From positions 62,001 through 126,000 of the forward strand of contig NZ_KE383812.1 in the NCBI RefSeq assembly GCF_000422265.1: a stretch of 64,000 nucleotides of DNA, in the 5' to 3' direction. Source of the DNA: Kaistella palustris DSM 21579 (GTDB lineage: Bacteria; Bacteroidota; Bacteroidia; Flavobacteriales; Weeksellaceae). Shown here in pieces: positions 1 through 9,546 of the stretch (position 1 is the first letter of the stretch; the number at the start of each line of letters is the position of its first letter). The notes under the pieces were generated by a model. The model searched no databases and was not told where the DNA came from. It was given only the letters and a program-made list of their open reading frames with translations. A program made the position numbers and the translations under genes.

Positions 1-3000
1 TCCGGAAAAAACCAGGATCTGAGCCTGTTCGATTTCTGAAATCCAGGCATCTAAACTTTCATTAAGCAAACCGTGATTGAGATTGATCAAAGGCAAACTG
101 GTGACCTCTGCACCTTCTTTTCTGAAGGCATTCTGGGTTTCATATTCGCAGTTCGTACCTGGAAAAACGGGCACAAAAACTTTAGGTTTTGCGAAGGAAT
201 GTTTGCGGCCGCGAATATTTCGGGATTGTGTCGAATTGAGATCAGGGCGGATTTCGAGCACAATTTTTTCTTTTTCCCTGGTCGGGAAAATTTCTTCAAA
301 CCTGCCGGTCCACACCTGAATCAATTTCGAGATACTTAAATTCAAACTATTGATTTTCAAATATTCCTGATTCGAAACCTCTCCTATTGCTTGAAGTAAA
401 TTGCTATTCAGTTCTCCATCAGATTCGATGATAAAACTGCCGATATTTTTAGTAAGAAGTAAATCCTCAGCTGCTGTAATTTCTGCACCCAGCCCATTTC
501 CAAAACTCATTTTAGCCAAAGCCACAGCTACTCCACCATCCTTAACCGTTTTCACAGAAACTATATTTTTTGATTTAATATTTTCGTGAATAAAATCAAA
601 GACCTGTTTTAGTTTTTCATAATCCGGCATGCCATTTTCGGCAGAACCATGCTGAAATAAATAAAGTTTATTTCCGGCTTTTTTGAATTCGGGTGAAATT
701 ATATGTTCTTTTTTTCCATTGGCACAGGCAAAAGAAATAAGCGTTGGCGGCACGTGGATATCCTGGAAACTGCCACTCATAGAATCTTTGCCACCTATCG
801 CTGCCAGACCAAAATTCATCTGTGCGTTATACGCTCCAAGCAGTGAGGCCAGCGGTTTACCCCACTTATCGGGCTGTGTTCCCAATTTTTCAAAATATTC
901 CTGAAAGCTGAGCCTGATATTTTTATAGTCGCCGCCCATGGCAACGATTTTTGCTACACTTTCCACCACAGCTTCTGCTGCGCCAATCAGGGAATTCTGC
1001 GCTGATCTTTCCGCATCAAAACCCCAGCTTGCCAGCGAAACCGTTTCCACATTTTCAGCATTTAAGACAGGTAGTGTCTGCACGCTGCCTTCCATTTGGG
1101 TAAGTTGGTATTTCCCACCGTACGGCATGGCAACGGTAGTTCCACCCACGGAAGCATCGAACATTTCCCCTAAGCCCTTTTGTGAAGCCACATTTTTGCG
1201 GGCTAATATATCCAGCAAATTATCTTCAGTGAAAGCTATTTGCTCCACCTGGATCGGTTTTAAATGAGAAATTTCTACGTTCTGCTTTTTTGCGCAACCG
1301 TTTGTATCAAGGAAATTACGGCTCAGATCCACGATCTTATTTCCCTGCCAGAACATCTGCATTCTTCCGGAATCTGTAACCTGCGCCACTTCTACGGCCT
1401 TAATGTTTTCTTTAATGCAATACTGCAGGAATTTTTCCTTGTCCGCCGCAGCAATAACCACGGCCATTCTTTCCTGTGATTCGGAAATAGCGAGTTCGGT
1501 GCCGTTTAGCCCCTCATATTTTAAAGGCAGAATATCAAGGTTTATTTCCAGCGAATCGGCGATCTCACCAATTGCGACCGAAACTCCGCCAGCACCAAAA
1601 TCATTGGATTTTTTTATTAACCCGGTGACAGCAGGATTTCGGAAGAGCCGCTGGATTTTCCGTTCTTCTACCGCATTGCCTTTCTGCACTTCGGTGGATA
1701 AAGTGTGGATGGAGCTTTCGTCCTGCTCTTTGGAACTTCCTGTGGCGCCGCCAACTCCATCTTTTCCCGTTGCGCCTCCTAAAACGATTACAATGTCACC
1801 CGGGACAGGTTTTTCTCTGCGCACCCAATCTTTTTTTACAGCGCCGACCACGAAGCCGACTTCCATACGTTTTGCCCGGTAACCTTCGTGATAAATTTCG
1901 TTTACAAGCGTTGTAGCCAGACCGATCTGATTTCCATAGGAGGAATATCCGTTTGCGGCCTGTTTCGTAATTGTCCGTTGGGGAAGTTTCCCGGCAATTG
2001 TATCAGAAACCGGCTCCAAAACATCGGCAGCACCTGAAAGCCGCATGGCCTGATACACAAAAGCGCGGCCCGACAAAGGATCGCGGATCGCACCGCCAAG
2101 GCAGGTTGAAGCACCACCAAATGGCTCAATCTCGGTCGGGTGATTGTGCGTTTCATTTTTGAACAGTAAATACCAAGGTTCTTTTTTTCCATCGAACTCT
2201 GCCTCAATTTCTATGGTACAGGCGTTGATCTCTTCGGAAACCACAAGGTTCTCGAGTTTTCCTGTTTTATGGAAATACCGGGCGCAAACCGTGGCAAGAT
2301 CCATAAGCGACACAGGCTTTTCTTCGCGCGCCAGAAACTTTCTCTTCTCCAGATAATCATTAAAAATATTTTCCAGAGTTTGCTTGAAGGAATCATTAAA
2401 CTGAATATCAGTAAGTTCTGTCTCAAATGTTGTATGCCGGCAATGATCGCTCCAGTATGTATCCAGAACGCGCAGCTCGGTTTCTGAAGGATCCCTGTCT
2501 TCTGAGCGGAAATAACTCTGGATAAATCTTAAATCATCCAGATCTAAAGCAAAACCATGTTCCGTATAAAAACGGCTGAGTTCCTCATCTGAAAAATCTT
2601 TAAAACCTTTGTGAACAATAACTTCGGTAGGTATTTCTTCCTCGGGGAAACTAAGTGTGGAAAGGTCCTTTTCCTGCGACTCCACTTTATTGATGAGCAG
2701 GCTTTTTAAACTTCCCAAATCACCGGCGGAAACGCCACTCAGATCAATGAGCTTGCCGGTGCGCACCTTACTTTTTTCATTCCCTGTAAGTAAACTTATG
2801 CATTGCTGCGCGGAGTCTGCACGCTGATCATATTGTCCGGGCAGGTATTCCGTTGCGAAGTACAGATGCCGTGCGGGAATTTCGTCATGTAAAATATCCG
2901 CCACCGGATCAACAAAAACATTGTGGACAGTCTTTGCAAACTCTTCGTCATCAATGCCAAAAATATCATAGATATTATACACTTTCACGTTTTTAATACC

Positions 3001-3090
3001 GTGAACAACGTTTTTAATTTCGTCAAAAACTGCAGGACTTTCCACATCGAAAATTCCTTTTTTTTCTACGAAGATTCTTTTACTGGACAT
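1..3090 (-). CDS. purL: Phosphoribosylformylglycinamidine synthase, long PurL type (3' end outside window)
   Basis: FGAM synthase makes FGAM from FGAR, glutamine and ATP in de novo purine synthesis. The frame is open from ATG at 3090 to the window edge, 1030 codons without a stop; the long single-chain family is about 1230 residues, so roughly 200 residues are missing. The N-terminus (MSSKRIFVEKKG) starts the PurS-like domain. A glycine-rich ATP-site motif, GGATGKDGVGGATGSS, lies near residue 430. The last visible residues (QILVFSG) begin the glutaminase domain, so its catalytic Cys is not in the window. It is followed on the same strand by purB but is separated from it by a terminator, so the two purine genes are probably separate transcripts. 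Confidence 0.95.
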   Translation of the reverse strand, partial: MSSKRIFVEKKGIFDVESPAVFDEIKNVVHGIKNVKVYNIYDIFGIDDEEFAKTVHNVFVDPVADILHDEIPARHLYFATEYLPGQYDQRADSAQQCISLLTGNEKSKVRTGKLIDLSGVSAGDLGSLKSLLINKVESQEKDLSTLSFPEEEIPTEVIVHKGFKDFSDEELSRFYTEHGFALDLDDLRFIQSYFRSEDRDPSETELRVLDTYWSDHCRHTTFETELTDIQFNDSFKQTLENIFNDYLEKRKFLAREEKPVSLMDLATVCARYFHKTGKLENLVVSEEINACTIEIEAEFDGKKEPWYLLFKNETHNHPTEIEPFGGASTCLGGAIRDPLSGRAFVYQAMRLSGAADVLEPVSDTIAGKLPQRTITKQAANGYSSYGNQIGLATTLVNEIYHEGYRAKRMEVGFVVGAVKKDWVRREKPVPGDIVIVLGGATGKDGVGGATGSSKEQDESSIHTLSTEVQKGNAVEERKIQRLFRNPAVTGLIKKSNDFGAGGVSVAIGEIADSLEINLDILPLKYEGLNGTELAISESQERMAVVIAAADKEKFLQYCIKENIKAVEVAQVTDSGRMQMFWQGNKIVDLSRNFLDTNGCAKKQNVEISHLKPIQVEQIAFTEDNLLDILARKNVASQKGLGEMFDASVGGTTVAMPYGGKYQLTQMEGSVQTLPVLNAENVETVSLASWGFDAERSAQNSLIGAAEAVVESVAKIVAMGGDYKNIRLSFQEYFEKLGTQPDKWGKPLASLLGAYNAQMNFGLAAIGGKDSMSGSFQDIHVPPTLISFACANGKKEHIISPEFKKAGNKLYLFQHGSAENGMPDYEKLKQVFDFIHENIKSKNIVSVKTVKDGGVAVALAKMSFGNGLGAEITAAEDLLLTKNIGSFIIESDGELNSNLLQAIGEVSNQEYLKINSLNLSISKLIQVWTGRFEEIFPTREKEKIVLEIRPDLNSTQSRNIRGRKHSFAKPKVFVPVFPGTNCEYETQNAFRKEGAEVTSLPLINLNHGLLNESLDAWISEIEQAQILVFSG

Positions 3091-3178
3091 ATATATAAGA
3101 TAGTGCTCTCAGGAGCTTTAGATGATTATTAAAGTTTAAAAAGCGTGTATTAAAACGCGGAATTATATCAAAAAAAAT

Positions 3179-3195
3179 GCAGCCAAAAAGGCTGC
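3179..3195 (-). terminator. Terminator after purB
   Basis: The arms GCAGCC and GGCTGC flank a 5-base loop. On the minus strand the hairpin is followed by an A and eight T, just past the purB stop. This is an intrinsic-type terminator. Confidence 0.75.
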
Positions 3196-3202
3196 TTTAC
3201 TG

Positions 3203-4630
3203 TTATACTTTAAGGTCGGCGTTGAGCCCGATCATGTCCGAATACTTATCCAGAAGCGGCTGGACTTCGTTCTCTATAAACTCCGCGGTCTGAACCGGTG
3301 CAAAACCAATAAAGTTATTTGGGTCCAGAACCTCCATTAATTTAGATTTATCAAGTTTCAGGGAATCATCGCTTAAAATTCTTTCGAGCAAATCATTTTC
3401 CATTCCTTCCTCCTTTACTTTTTTAGAAGCCTCCATGGAATGAACGCGGATGGTTTCGTGAATTTCCTGACGGTCACCGCCGGCTTTCACCTCTTCCATA
3501 ATGATATATTCCGTCGCCATAAAGGGAAGTTCTTCCATAATATGTTTGCGGATCCTGTTTTCGTACACTACGATGCCATTTAAAATATTATTCCATATCA
3601 AAAGTATGGCATCTACAGCCAGAAAAGCCTGCGGAATCACAAGCCTTTTGTTTGCAGAATCATCTAAGGTCCGCTCAAACCACTGGGTAGACGCGACCAT
3701 TGCAGAACTCGTCGAAAGCGACATTACAAACTTTGCCAAGGCGCCAATCCTTTCGGAGCGCATGGGATTTCTTTTGTAGGCCATCGCCGATGAACCGATC
3801 TGATTTTTTTCAAAAGGTTCCTCAATTTCTTTCAGATTCTGAAGAAGACGAAGGTCATTTGTAAACTTATGTGCAGACTGCGCGATGTTGGAGAGTAAGG
3901 CAACTACCTTTGCATCGATTTTACGGTCGTAGGTCTGACCGGAAACGCCAAAGACTTTTTCGAAACCAAAACGTTGGGAAAGTTCTTTATCCAGATGTTT
4001 TACTTTGGAATAATCGCCACCAAAAAGTTCCAAAAAACTTGCTGCTGTACCTGTAGTTCCTTTTACACCGCGAAAACGAAGCGTATCCAGAAAAAACTCA
4101 AGCTCCTCAAAATCCAGAAGTAAAGACTGCAGCCAGAGCGTGGCGCGCTTTCCAACGGTCGTTAACTGCGCGGGCTGATAATGCGTAAAGCCCAATGTAG
4201 GCAAATCTTTATACTCTAAAGCAAAATCCGACAGATTTTTTATGACATTAATAAGTTGCTTCTTAAGAATTAACAGTCCATCGCGCATCTGGATAAGATC
4301 TGTATTGTCGCCTACAAAAGCCGAAGTGGCGCCAAGGTGAATAATTCCTTTTGCCAAAGGTGCGGCATCGCCATACGTATGAACATGTGCCATAACATCG
4401 TGCCGGAATTTCTTTTCATAGGCAGCGGCTTTTTCGTAATCTATTTCTTCGGCGTTATTTTTCAGATCGGCAATCTGCTCTTGCGAAATATCCAGTCCCA
4501 GATCCTTTTCGATCTCTGCCAGGGCGATCCACAATTTCCGCCAGTTGCGGAATTTGTTATTCGGCGAGAAATTATAGAGCATTTCAGGACTCGAATAGCG
4601 TTCTTCCAGCGGATTTTTGTAAGAATTCAT
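3203..4630 (-). CDS. purB: Adenylosuccinate lyase
   Basis: PurB cleaves SAICAR and adenylosuccinate, releasing fumarate, in purine synthesis. The product is 475 aa and carries the fumarase/aspartase-superfamily signature GSSAMAYKRNPMRSE near residue 290. An in-frame ATG 30 bases upstream exists, but I chose 4630 because homologous proteins start near MNSYKNPLEERYSS and AAAGAAAGA sits directly in front. A TAAATTTG box lies about 28 bases upstream. It is downstream of an SDR gene on the same strand (59-base gap) and has its own terminator. Confidence 0.95.
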   Translation of the reverse strand: MNSYKNPLEERYSSPEMLYNFSPNNKFRNWRKLWIALAEIEKDLGLDISQEQIADLKNNAEEIDYEKAAAYEKKFRHDVMAHVHTYGDAAPLAKGIIHLGATSAFVGDNTDLIQMRDGLLILKKQLINVIKNLSDFALEYKDLPTLGFTHYQPAQLTTVGKRATLWLQSLLLDFEELEFFLDTLRFRGVKGTTGTAASFLELFGGDYSKVKHLDKELSQRFGFEKVFGVSGQTYDRKIDAKVVALLSNIAQSAHKFTNDLRLLQNLKEIEEPFEKNQIGSSAMAYKRNPMRSERIGALAKFVMSLSTSSAMVASTQWFERTLDDSANKRLVIPQAFLAVDAILLIWNNILNGIVVYENRIRKHIMEELPFMATEYIIMEEVKAGGDRQEIHETIRVHSMEASKKVKEEGMENDLLERILSDDSLKLDKSKLMEVLDPNNFIGFAPVQTAEFIENEVQPLLDKYSDMIGLNADLKV

Positions 4631-4657
4631 TCTTTCTTTTTTACGTTTAAAGCTGCA

Positions 4658-4665
4658 CAAATTTA
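4658..4665 (-). promoter_or_regulatory. Putative -7 box for purB
   Basis: The minus strand reads TAAATTTG, an exact match to the Bacteroidetes sigma-A -7 consensus TAnnTTTG, 28 bases upstream of the purB ATG. I see no clear -33 TTTG, so only the -7 element is supported. Confidence 0.45.
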
Positions 4666-4689
4666 TATAAAATTATCGAACCCTAAAAC

Positions 4690-5496
4690 TTATTTCCGTC
4701 CCCGAAAATCTTTCATGGTGTCATAAATTCCAAAAACATGTTGCATCACCCAATCGAATGCCGATACCGGCAGAATTCCCTGAGACAACCGTATAAACCA
4801 ATATGGCATCGGCATTGCGAGCAGTTTGCTTTCGTTTTCGATGGCGGTCATAATCTTTTCTGAAGTCTTTTCAGGTTCCAGAATTGGCAGGATCTTCGAT
4901 TTCACGCCATCGAACATTCCGGTATTTATGAAGAAAGGCATAATTGTACTCACGGAGATATTTTTCTTCAGTTGCTGCATTTCCAGACGCAAACTGTCGC
5001 CCCAGCCAACAACCGCCCATTTTGAACCTGCGTACACAGACATTTTCGGATTTGCGATGAGACCTGCGGATGAAGCGATATTACAAATGGCGCCGGAATT
5101 CTGCGCGATCATGCCGGGAAGGAACTCCAGCGTAATGTGCATTAAAGCTTCGGAATTGATGGCCATGCTTTTATGAATTTCATCATGCGTGTGCTCATGA
5201 AAATATTTACCCACGACAATGCCGGCATTATTAATGAGAATATCTACGGCTTCAACCTCGGTGCGGACGCGCTGTGCCTGCATCTTAACTTCATCGAGAT
5301 TACTTACATCCACTTTAAAGGTGAAGATCCGGCCGCCAACTGTCGCGAATTCCTGTTGAGCAGTGGCAAGGCTGATTTCATTGATATCCCAAAGGACCAG
5401 ATTAGCACAACCCCTTTCCAGTGATTTTCTTGCCATGATTTTACCGATTCCTGAGCCGGCACCGGTGATAAGTACAGTTTTATCTTTAAAATTCAT
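4690..5496 (-). CDS. Short-chain dehydrogenase/reductase (RDH10/DHRS-like)
   Basis: An NAD(P)-dependent oxidoreductase of the classical SDR family, 268 aa. The N-terminal Rossmann motif is TGAGSGIG (residues 11-18), NNAG follows near residue 88, and the active site is Ser-Ser with YAGSK (Tyr-x-x-x-Lys). The C-terminal part is hydrophobic, as in membrane-associated retinol/lipid SDRs. It is divergently transcribed from the aldehyde dehydrogenase at 5550, separated by 53 bases, so the pair may act on alcohol and aldehyde forms of the same lipid substrate; that is inference. The substrate cannot be read from sequence. Confidence 0.85.
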   Translation of the reverse strand: MNFKDKTVLITGAGSGIGKIMARKSLERGCANLVLWDINEISLATAQQEFATVGGRIFTFKVDVSNLDEVKMQAQRVRTEVEAVDILINNAGIVVGKYFHEHTHDEIHKSMAINSEALMHITLEFLPGMIAQNSGAICNIASSAGLIANPKMSVYAGSKWAVVGWGDSLRLEMQQLKKNISVSTIMPFFINTGMFDGVKSKILPILEPEKTSEKIMTAIENESKLLAMPMPYWFIRLSQGILPVSAFDWVMQHVFGIYDTMKDFRGRK

Positions 5497-5522
5497 GAAG
5501 TAAAGATGTTATTTTTTTAAGG

Positions 5523-5530
5523 TAAATTTG
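5523..5530 (+). promoter_or_regulatory. Putative -7 box for aldehyde dehydrogenase
   Basis: TAAATTTG matches the Bacteroidetes -7 consensus TAnnTTTG, 19 bases before the ATG at 5550. No good -33 element is seen upstream. Confidence 0.5.
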
Positions 5531-5549
5531 AACTAATTAATTTATAAAG

Positions 5550-6914
5550 ATGATGAATTTTCAAGAGATATTAGTGAGCCAGCGTGAATTTTTCGGCAGC
5601 CAGAAAACGAAAAGTGTCAGCTTTCGGAAAATCTATCTGGAAAAACTCAAGAAGACGATTCTTCAAAATGAAGAACTTCTGTATGAGGCGATTTACAGCG
5701 ATTTCGGCAAATCAAAATTCGATACTTACACCACAGAAATATCTTTTGTGCTGAAAGACATCGATTATTTTCTGAAAAATCTGAAATCATTAACAAAACC
5801 CAAAAAAGTCCGGACCAATCTGGCCAACCAGTTCGGTTCGAGCAAAATATACCCTGAACCGCTGGGCAATGCTTTGGTGATCGGCGCCTGGAATTACCCG
5901 TACCAACTGTCGCTTTCGCCTGTTGTTGCCGCACTGGCCGCCGGAAATACATGTATTCTTAAACCAAGTGAAATCGCCGCGAACACGATGCGGGCAATGG
6001 CAAAAATCATTAATGAAAATTTTCCGAAAGAATATCTTTTTGTGGCAGAAGGCGGTGTGGAAGAAACTACAGAAATTTTGAAATTGAAATTTGATAAAAT
6101 CTTTTTTACCGGAAGTCCGAAAATCGGAAAAATAATTTACGAAGCTGCAGCCAAGCATTTGACTCCGGTAACGCTGGAACTGGGCGGCAAAAGCCCCGCG
6201 ATCGTTACTTCGACTGCGAATTTTGACGTTGCCGCGAAACGGATCGTTTGGGGAAAATATTTAAATGCCGGCCAAACCTGCGTAGCGCCCGATTATATTT
6301 TGGTCGATGCTAAGGTTAAGGACAGTTTCCTGGATTCTTTAAAAATGTACATAGAAAAATTCCGGTACGAAGCAGATTCCGAGCATTATACCAAAATCAT
6401 TAATGACAGAAATTATGTGCGGCTTGCAAGAATGATCGATCCGGAAAAGGTGTTTTTCGGTGGAAAAACTGACGCTGCGACACGCTTCATACAGCCAACT
6501 ATTTTGAAAGATGTAACCTGGAATGACGCAGTGATGCAGGAAGAAATTTTCGGTCCGATTCTGCCGGTTTTAACTTTTGATAATTTTAATGAAGCTTTAC
6601 ATCAGATCAGCGAACATGAGAAACCGCTGTCTGCATATTTGTTTACAGGAAATTCAGAAGAAAAAGAACACTTTATTTCGAAAATTTCGTTTGGTGGCGG
6701 CTGTATCAACGACGTGGTGATGCATCTGAGTAACGATTATCTTCCTTTTGGCGGTGTGGGAAATTCAGGAATTGGAAACTATCACGGCAAATATGGTTTT
6801 GAAGCATTTTCGCACCGGAAATCTATTCTTGACCGGGCAACGTGGGGCGAACCGGATCTCAAATATCCGCCTTATACGGAGAAGAAACTGAGCTGGATCA
6901 AAAAATTGATGTAA
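5550..6914 (+). CDS. Aldehyde dehydrogenase, class 3 / fatty-aldehyde type
   Basis: Oxidises aldehydes to acids with NAD(P)+. At 454 aa it has the short length of class 3 (ALDH3/AlkH-like) enzymes rather than the roughly 500 aa of class 1/2. The general-base Glu is in ELGGKSPA (E210) and the catalytic Cys in NAGQTCVAPDY (C244). The hydrophobic C-terminal end is typical of ALDH3. Two ATGs are adjacent at the start (5550 and 5553); either could be used. It is divergent from an SDR and converges on a thioredoxin-like gene across a shared terminator. Confidence 0.92.
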   Translation: MMNFQEILVSQREFFGSQKTKSVSFRKIYLEKLKKTILQNEELLYEAIYSDFGKSKFDTYTTEISFVLKDIDYFLKNLKSLTKPKKVRTNLANQFGSSKIYPEPLGNALVIGAWNYPYQLSLSPVVAALAAGNTCILKPSEIAANTMRAMAKIINENFPKEYLFVAEGGVEETTEILKLKFDKIFFTGSPKIGKIIYEAAAKHLTPVTLELGGKSPAIVTSTANFDVAAKRIVWGKYLNAGQTCVAPDYILVDAKVKDSFLDSLKMYIEKFRYEADSEHYTKIINDRNYVRLARMIDPEKVFFGGKTDAATRFIQPTILKDVTWNDAVMQEEIFGPILPVLTFDNFNEALHQISEHEKPLSAYLFTGNSEEKEHFISKISFGGGCINDVVMHLSNDYLPFGGVGNSGIGNYHGKYGFEAFSHRKSILDRATWGEPDLKYPPYTEKKLSWIKKLM

Positions 6915-6916
6915 AA

Positions 6917-6940
6917 AAAGCGGGAAAAAATTCCCGCTTT
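6917..6940. terminator. Bidirectional terminator
   Basis: The arms AAAGCGGGAA and TTCCCGCTTT form a perfect 10-bp stem with an AAAA loop, placed between two convergent genes. The A/T tracts in the stem serve both directions. Confidence 0.8.
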
Positions 6941-6942
6941 TA

Positions 6943-7527
6943 TTATGACTTCGGTCCCCACTTGGTGAAGAATGCTTTCACTTTTTCTAAACTGTATCCT
7001 TTACCTTCTTCCAGAACTGCGCTGTCCTGCGTATGAATGAGCTTTCCGGACTGATCTAAAACCAGAAAAACGGGATAGCCAAATTTTTCTCCGGGATTAC
7101 CGTACTTGGCAAAAACTTTTTCATTTTTATTTTCCGGCGAATAATTTAAGTGGTAATACACGTAGTTTTTATCAACAACTTCCTTTAGCTCCGGTGTAGT
7201 CTGCACATAATTGTTGAACCTTAAACACCAAATACACCAGTTGCCCCCAGCCTGGATCATCACGTTTTTGTTTTCGGCCTTCGCCTGCAGCACAAGTTGG
7301 GCAATTCTTTCTTCCGCATTTTCCTTATCATTGTAAGGTTTTGGCAGTTTAGCGAGTTCTGCGGCAGCGGCTTTTTTCTTAGCGGCCAGAATTGCGGCGC
7401 TGTCGGTTTTTACAATATTTGATGAATCCGTTGCTGCAGTATCTGCCTTTTCTGCTTTTTGGGAACAGGCAATCCCTGCGACCAGCAGACAGGAAAGCAG
7501 CGATGTTCTTAAATATGGCTTTATCAT
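6943..7527 (-). CDS. Thioredoxin-fold lipoprotein
   Basis: A secreted or envelope thioredoxin-like protein, 195 aa. It has an N-terminal signal with a lipobox-like end (VAGIACS), an Ala/Lys/Asp-rich linker, and a thioredoxin fold with the redox motif WCIWC. The domain resembles the Thioredoxin_7/DUF255-like group rather than classic TrxA. A start nine codons upstream is possible; 7527 was chosen because MIKPYLRTSLL begins the signal peptide directly. A role in periplasmic thiol reduction or cytochrome/protein maturation is inferred. The lipobox is imperfect (Gly at -3). Confidence 0.82.
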   Translation of the reverse strand: MIKPYLRTSLLSCLLVAGIACSQKAEKADTAATDSSNIVKTDSAAILAAKKKAAAAELAKLPKPYNDKENAEERIAQLVLQAKAENKNVMIQAGGNWCIWCLRFNNYVQTTPELKEVVDKNYVYYHLNYSPENKNEKVFAKYGNPGEKFGYPVFLVLDQSGKLIHTQDSAVLEEGKGYSLEKVKAFFTKWGPKS

Positions 7528-7573
7528 TTCTTTTCTGTTTAATATGAGTTGCAAATTAACGAAAATAGAGCGA

Positions 7574-7601
7574 TTGCTAAAGTTTATTATCGCTAAATTT
7601 G
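7574..7601 (+). promoter_or_regulatory. Promoter of lipid A acyltransferase gene
   Basis: TTG at 7574-7576, a 17-base spacer and TAAATTTG at 7594-7601 match the Bacteroidetes -33/-7 arrangement. The -7 box ends 12 bases before the ATG, so the leader would be very short. Confidence 0.6.
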
Positions 7602-7613
7602 CAAACTGTAAAT

Positions 7614-8489
7614 ATGAAGTTTCTATTTAAAATCATTCTGCTTTTTTCGCAACTTCCGCTTCGGATCTTGTATGTTTTGTCGGACATGATTTTCTTCATC
7701 ATATATTATCTTGTAGGTTACAGGCGCAAAGTGGTTCTGGCCAATCTGCAGAATTCTTTCCCCAAAAAATCTGCAACAGAGATTAAAAAAATCGAGAAAA
7801 AATTTTATGTTAATTTCTGCGACTATATGGTAGAAACCTTCCGTTCATTTACCATTTCCTCCACAGAATTGCGGGTTCGTGTACAACATCTGAATCAGGA
7901 TATTTTCCATGAAGCAAAGGCTGAGAATAAAAATGTGATCTTACTGGCTGGACATATTTTCAACTGGGAATGGTATACGGCGCTTGCTACAATTATTCCG
8001 CAAAAGAACTGTTTCCCGGTGTACAGAAAAGTGCAAAGCAGTTTTTGGGAAGAAAAAATAAAGAGCATCCGAAACCGCTTCGGAAATCACGCCATAGAAG
8101 CCAAAGAAGTCATTCGCCACATCTTCCGTAATCCCAACGATGGCGATTCAGTTTATATGTTTGTGGCCGATCAGACGCCGCATTTTTCCGAAGTGACCTA
8201 CGGCCTTACTTTTCTGAATCAGAAAACGCCGGCATTCGTGGGCTACGATAAACTTTCGACAAGAATTGATATGGCATTTGTTTTCTGTGAGATGAAGAAG
8301 GTGAAACGTGGTTACTACCAGATCAACTATCACCGTATTTATCCTGATGGCGAAAAATTTACGGAGTACGAAGTGGTTCGCAAATTCCACAAGCTTCTGG
8401 AGAACACCATTAACAAAAGACCCGACAATTATCTCTGGTCACACCGCCGCTGGAAATATCAGGATTCCATAAAAGTGATGGGCGAATAA
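7614..8489 (+). CDS. Lipid A biosynthesis acyltransferase (LpxL/HtrB family)
   Basis: Transfers a secondary acyl chain to lipid A at the inner face of the cytoplasmic membrane. The product is 291 aa from the ATG at 7614. It has an N-terminal membrane segment (about residues 5-35) and the HxxxxE catalytic dyad in GHIFNWEW (H114, E119). Length and fold are usual for the LpxL family. Which acyl chain and position it serves cannot be said. The next gene, a glycosyltransferase, follows after 27 bases in the same frame and may be co-transcribed. Confidence 0.9.
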   Translation: MKFLFKIILLFSQLPLRILYVLSDMIFFIIYYLVGYRRKVVLANLQNSFPKKSATEIKKIEKKFYVNFCDYMVETFRSFTISSTELRVRVQHLNQDIFHEAKAENKNVILLAGHIFNWEWYTALATIIPQKNCFPVYRKVQSSFWEEKIKSIRNRFGNHAIEAKEVIRHIFRNPNDGDSVYMFVADQTPHFSEVTYGLTFLNQKTPAFVGYDKLSTRIDMAFVFCEMKKVKRGYYQINYHRIYPDGEKFTEYEVVRKFHKLLENTINKRPDNYLWSHRRWKYQDSIKVMGE

Positions 8490-8516
8490 CTTTATCAATT
8501 AATTACGGTTATTAAA

Positions 8517-9479
8517 TTGGATTTAGCGATTGTCATATTAAACTGGAACGGTAAGAACTGGTTGCAGAAATTTCTGCCCAATGTGCTTCAGCATTCGGGT
8601 GAACACGCCGTGTATGTGATCGATAATGCGTCGACCGATGATTCAGTTTCTTTTTTGCAAGCGAATTTTCCTGCCGTACATATTATTATTAATGAAGTCA
8701 ACTTTGGTTTTGCGGGCGGTTACAACCATGGACTGCAAAAGATCGGTGCGAATATTTTCTGTCTTTTGAACTCCGATGTGGAAGTAACTGAAAACTGGTT
8801 GCAGCCGATCCTGGCGCTGTTTGCCGAAAATCCTAATGTTGCGGCAGTTCAACCAAAAATTCTGGATTACAACCGAAGAAACTTTTTCGAGTTTGCCGGT
8901 GGCGCGGGTGGATATCTCGATAATCTCGGATTTCCGTACTGCCGCGGAAGAATTTTCGAAAACATTGAAAAGGATAACGGTCAATATGACGACGTGCGCG
9001 AAATTTTCTGGGCGTCTGGTTGCTGCTTTTTTATCCGGTCGCAGGATTTTCGAAATCAAAACGGTTTTGACGAGCGGTTTTTTGCACATCAGGAAGAAAT
9101 CGATCTGTGCTGGCGTTTAAAGAATACCGGCAGACAGATTTTTTACACTTCCAGATCCGCGGTGTATCACGTTGGTGGCGGCACACTGAACAAACAAAGT
9201 CCGCAAAAAACTTTTCTTAATATGCGGAACAACCTTTCGATGCTGCTGAAAAACCTACCATTCGAAACGCTTTTCTGGCTTATTCCACTTCGGCTTGTTC
9301 TCGACAGTTTTGCTGCAGTTTATTTAGGTTTTAAATATGGCTTTTCCCATTTTACAGCTGTTCTTCGCGCTCACGGCTCCTGGTACGGGCAAATTCCCGG
9401 CACACTTCAGCGGCGTGGTAAGTCGCAGGTCCAGCAATACTATCAGGAAAAATGGTTGGTTTTCAAAAGCTTTCTGTAG
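8517..9479 (+). CDS. Family 2 glycosyltransferase
   Basis: A GT-A fold transferase, 320 aa, of the rhamnosyltransferase-like GT2 group. It opens with the usual LAIVILNWNG strand, has DNAST near residue 38, and LNSDVEV as the metal-binding DxD-type motif. HQEEIDLCWR is typical of the acceptor-side ED motif. A C-terminal hydrophobic stretch (about 260-285) may sit on the membrane. The start is TTG: no ATG or GTG occurs between the upstream stop (8487-8489) and this codon, and MDLAIVILNWNG is the expected N-terminus. Acceptor unknown; position after an LpxL homologue suggests an envelope glycan or lipid. Confidence 0.88.
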   Translation: MDLAIVILNWNGKNWLQKFLPNVLQHSGEHAVYVIDNASTDDSVSFLQANFPAVHIIINEVNFGFAGGYNHGLQKIGANIFCLLNSDVEVTENWLQPILALFAENPNVAAVQPKILDYNRRNFFEFAGGAGGYLDNLGFPYCRGRIFENIEKDNGQYDDVREIFWASGCCFFIRSQDFRNQNGFDERFFAHQEEIDLCWRLKNTGRQIFYTSRSAVYHVGGGTLNKQSPQKTFLNMRNNLSMLLKNLPFETLFWLIPLRLVLDSFAAVYLGFKYGFSHFTAVLRAHGSWYGQIPGTLQRRGKSQVQQYYQEKWLVFKSFL

Positions 9480-9546
9480 TTCCCGTTAAAAATAACCGCA
9501 TTTAATTAAATATTTATAGCAAATATATCTACATTTATACAACTGT

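Noticed and set aside
1403-1882. 159-codon plus-strand frame inside purL
   Set aside because: It lies opposite the PurL ATP-binding core and shows no recognisable family features.
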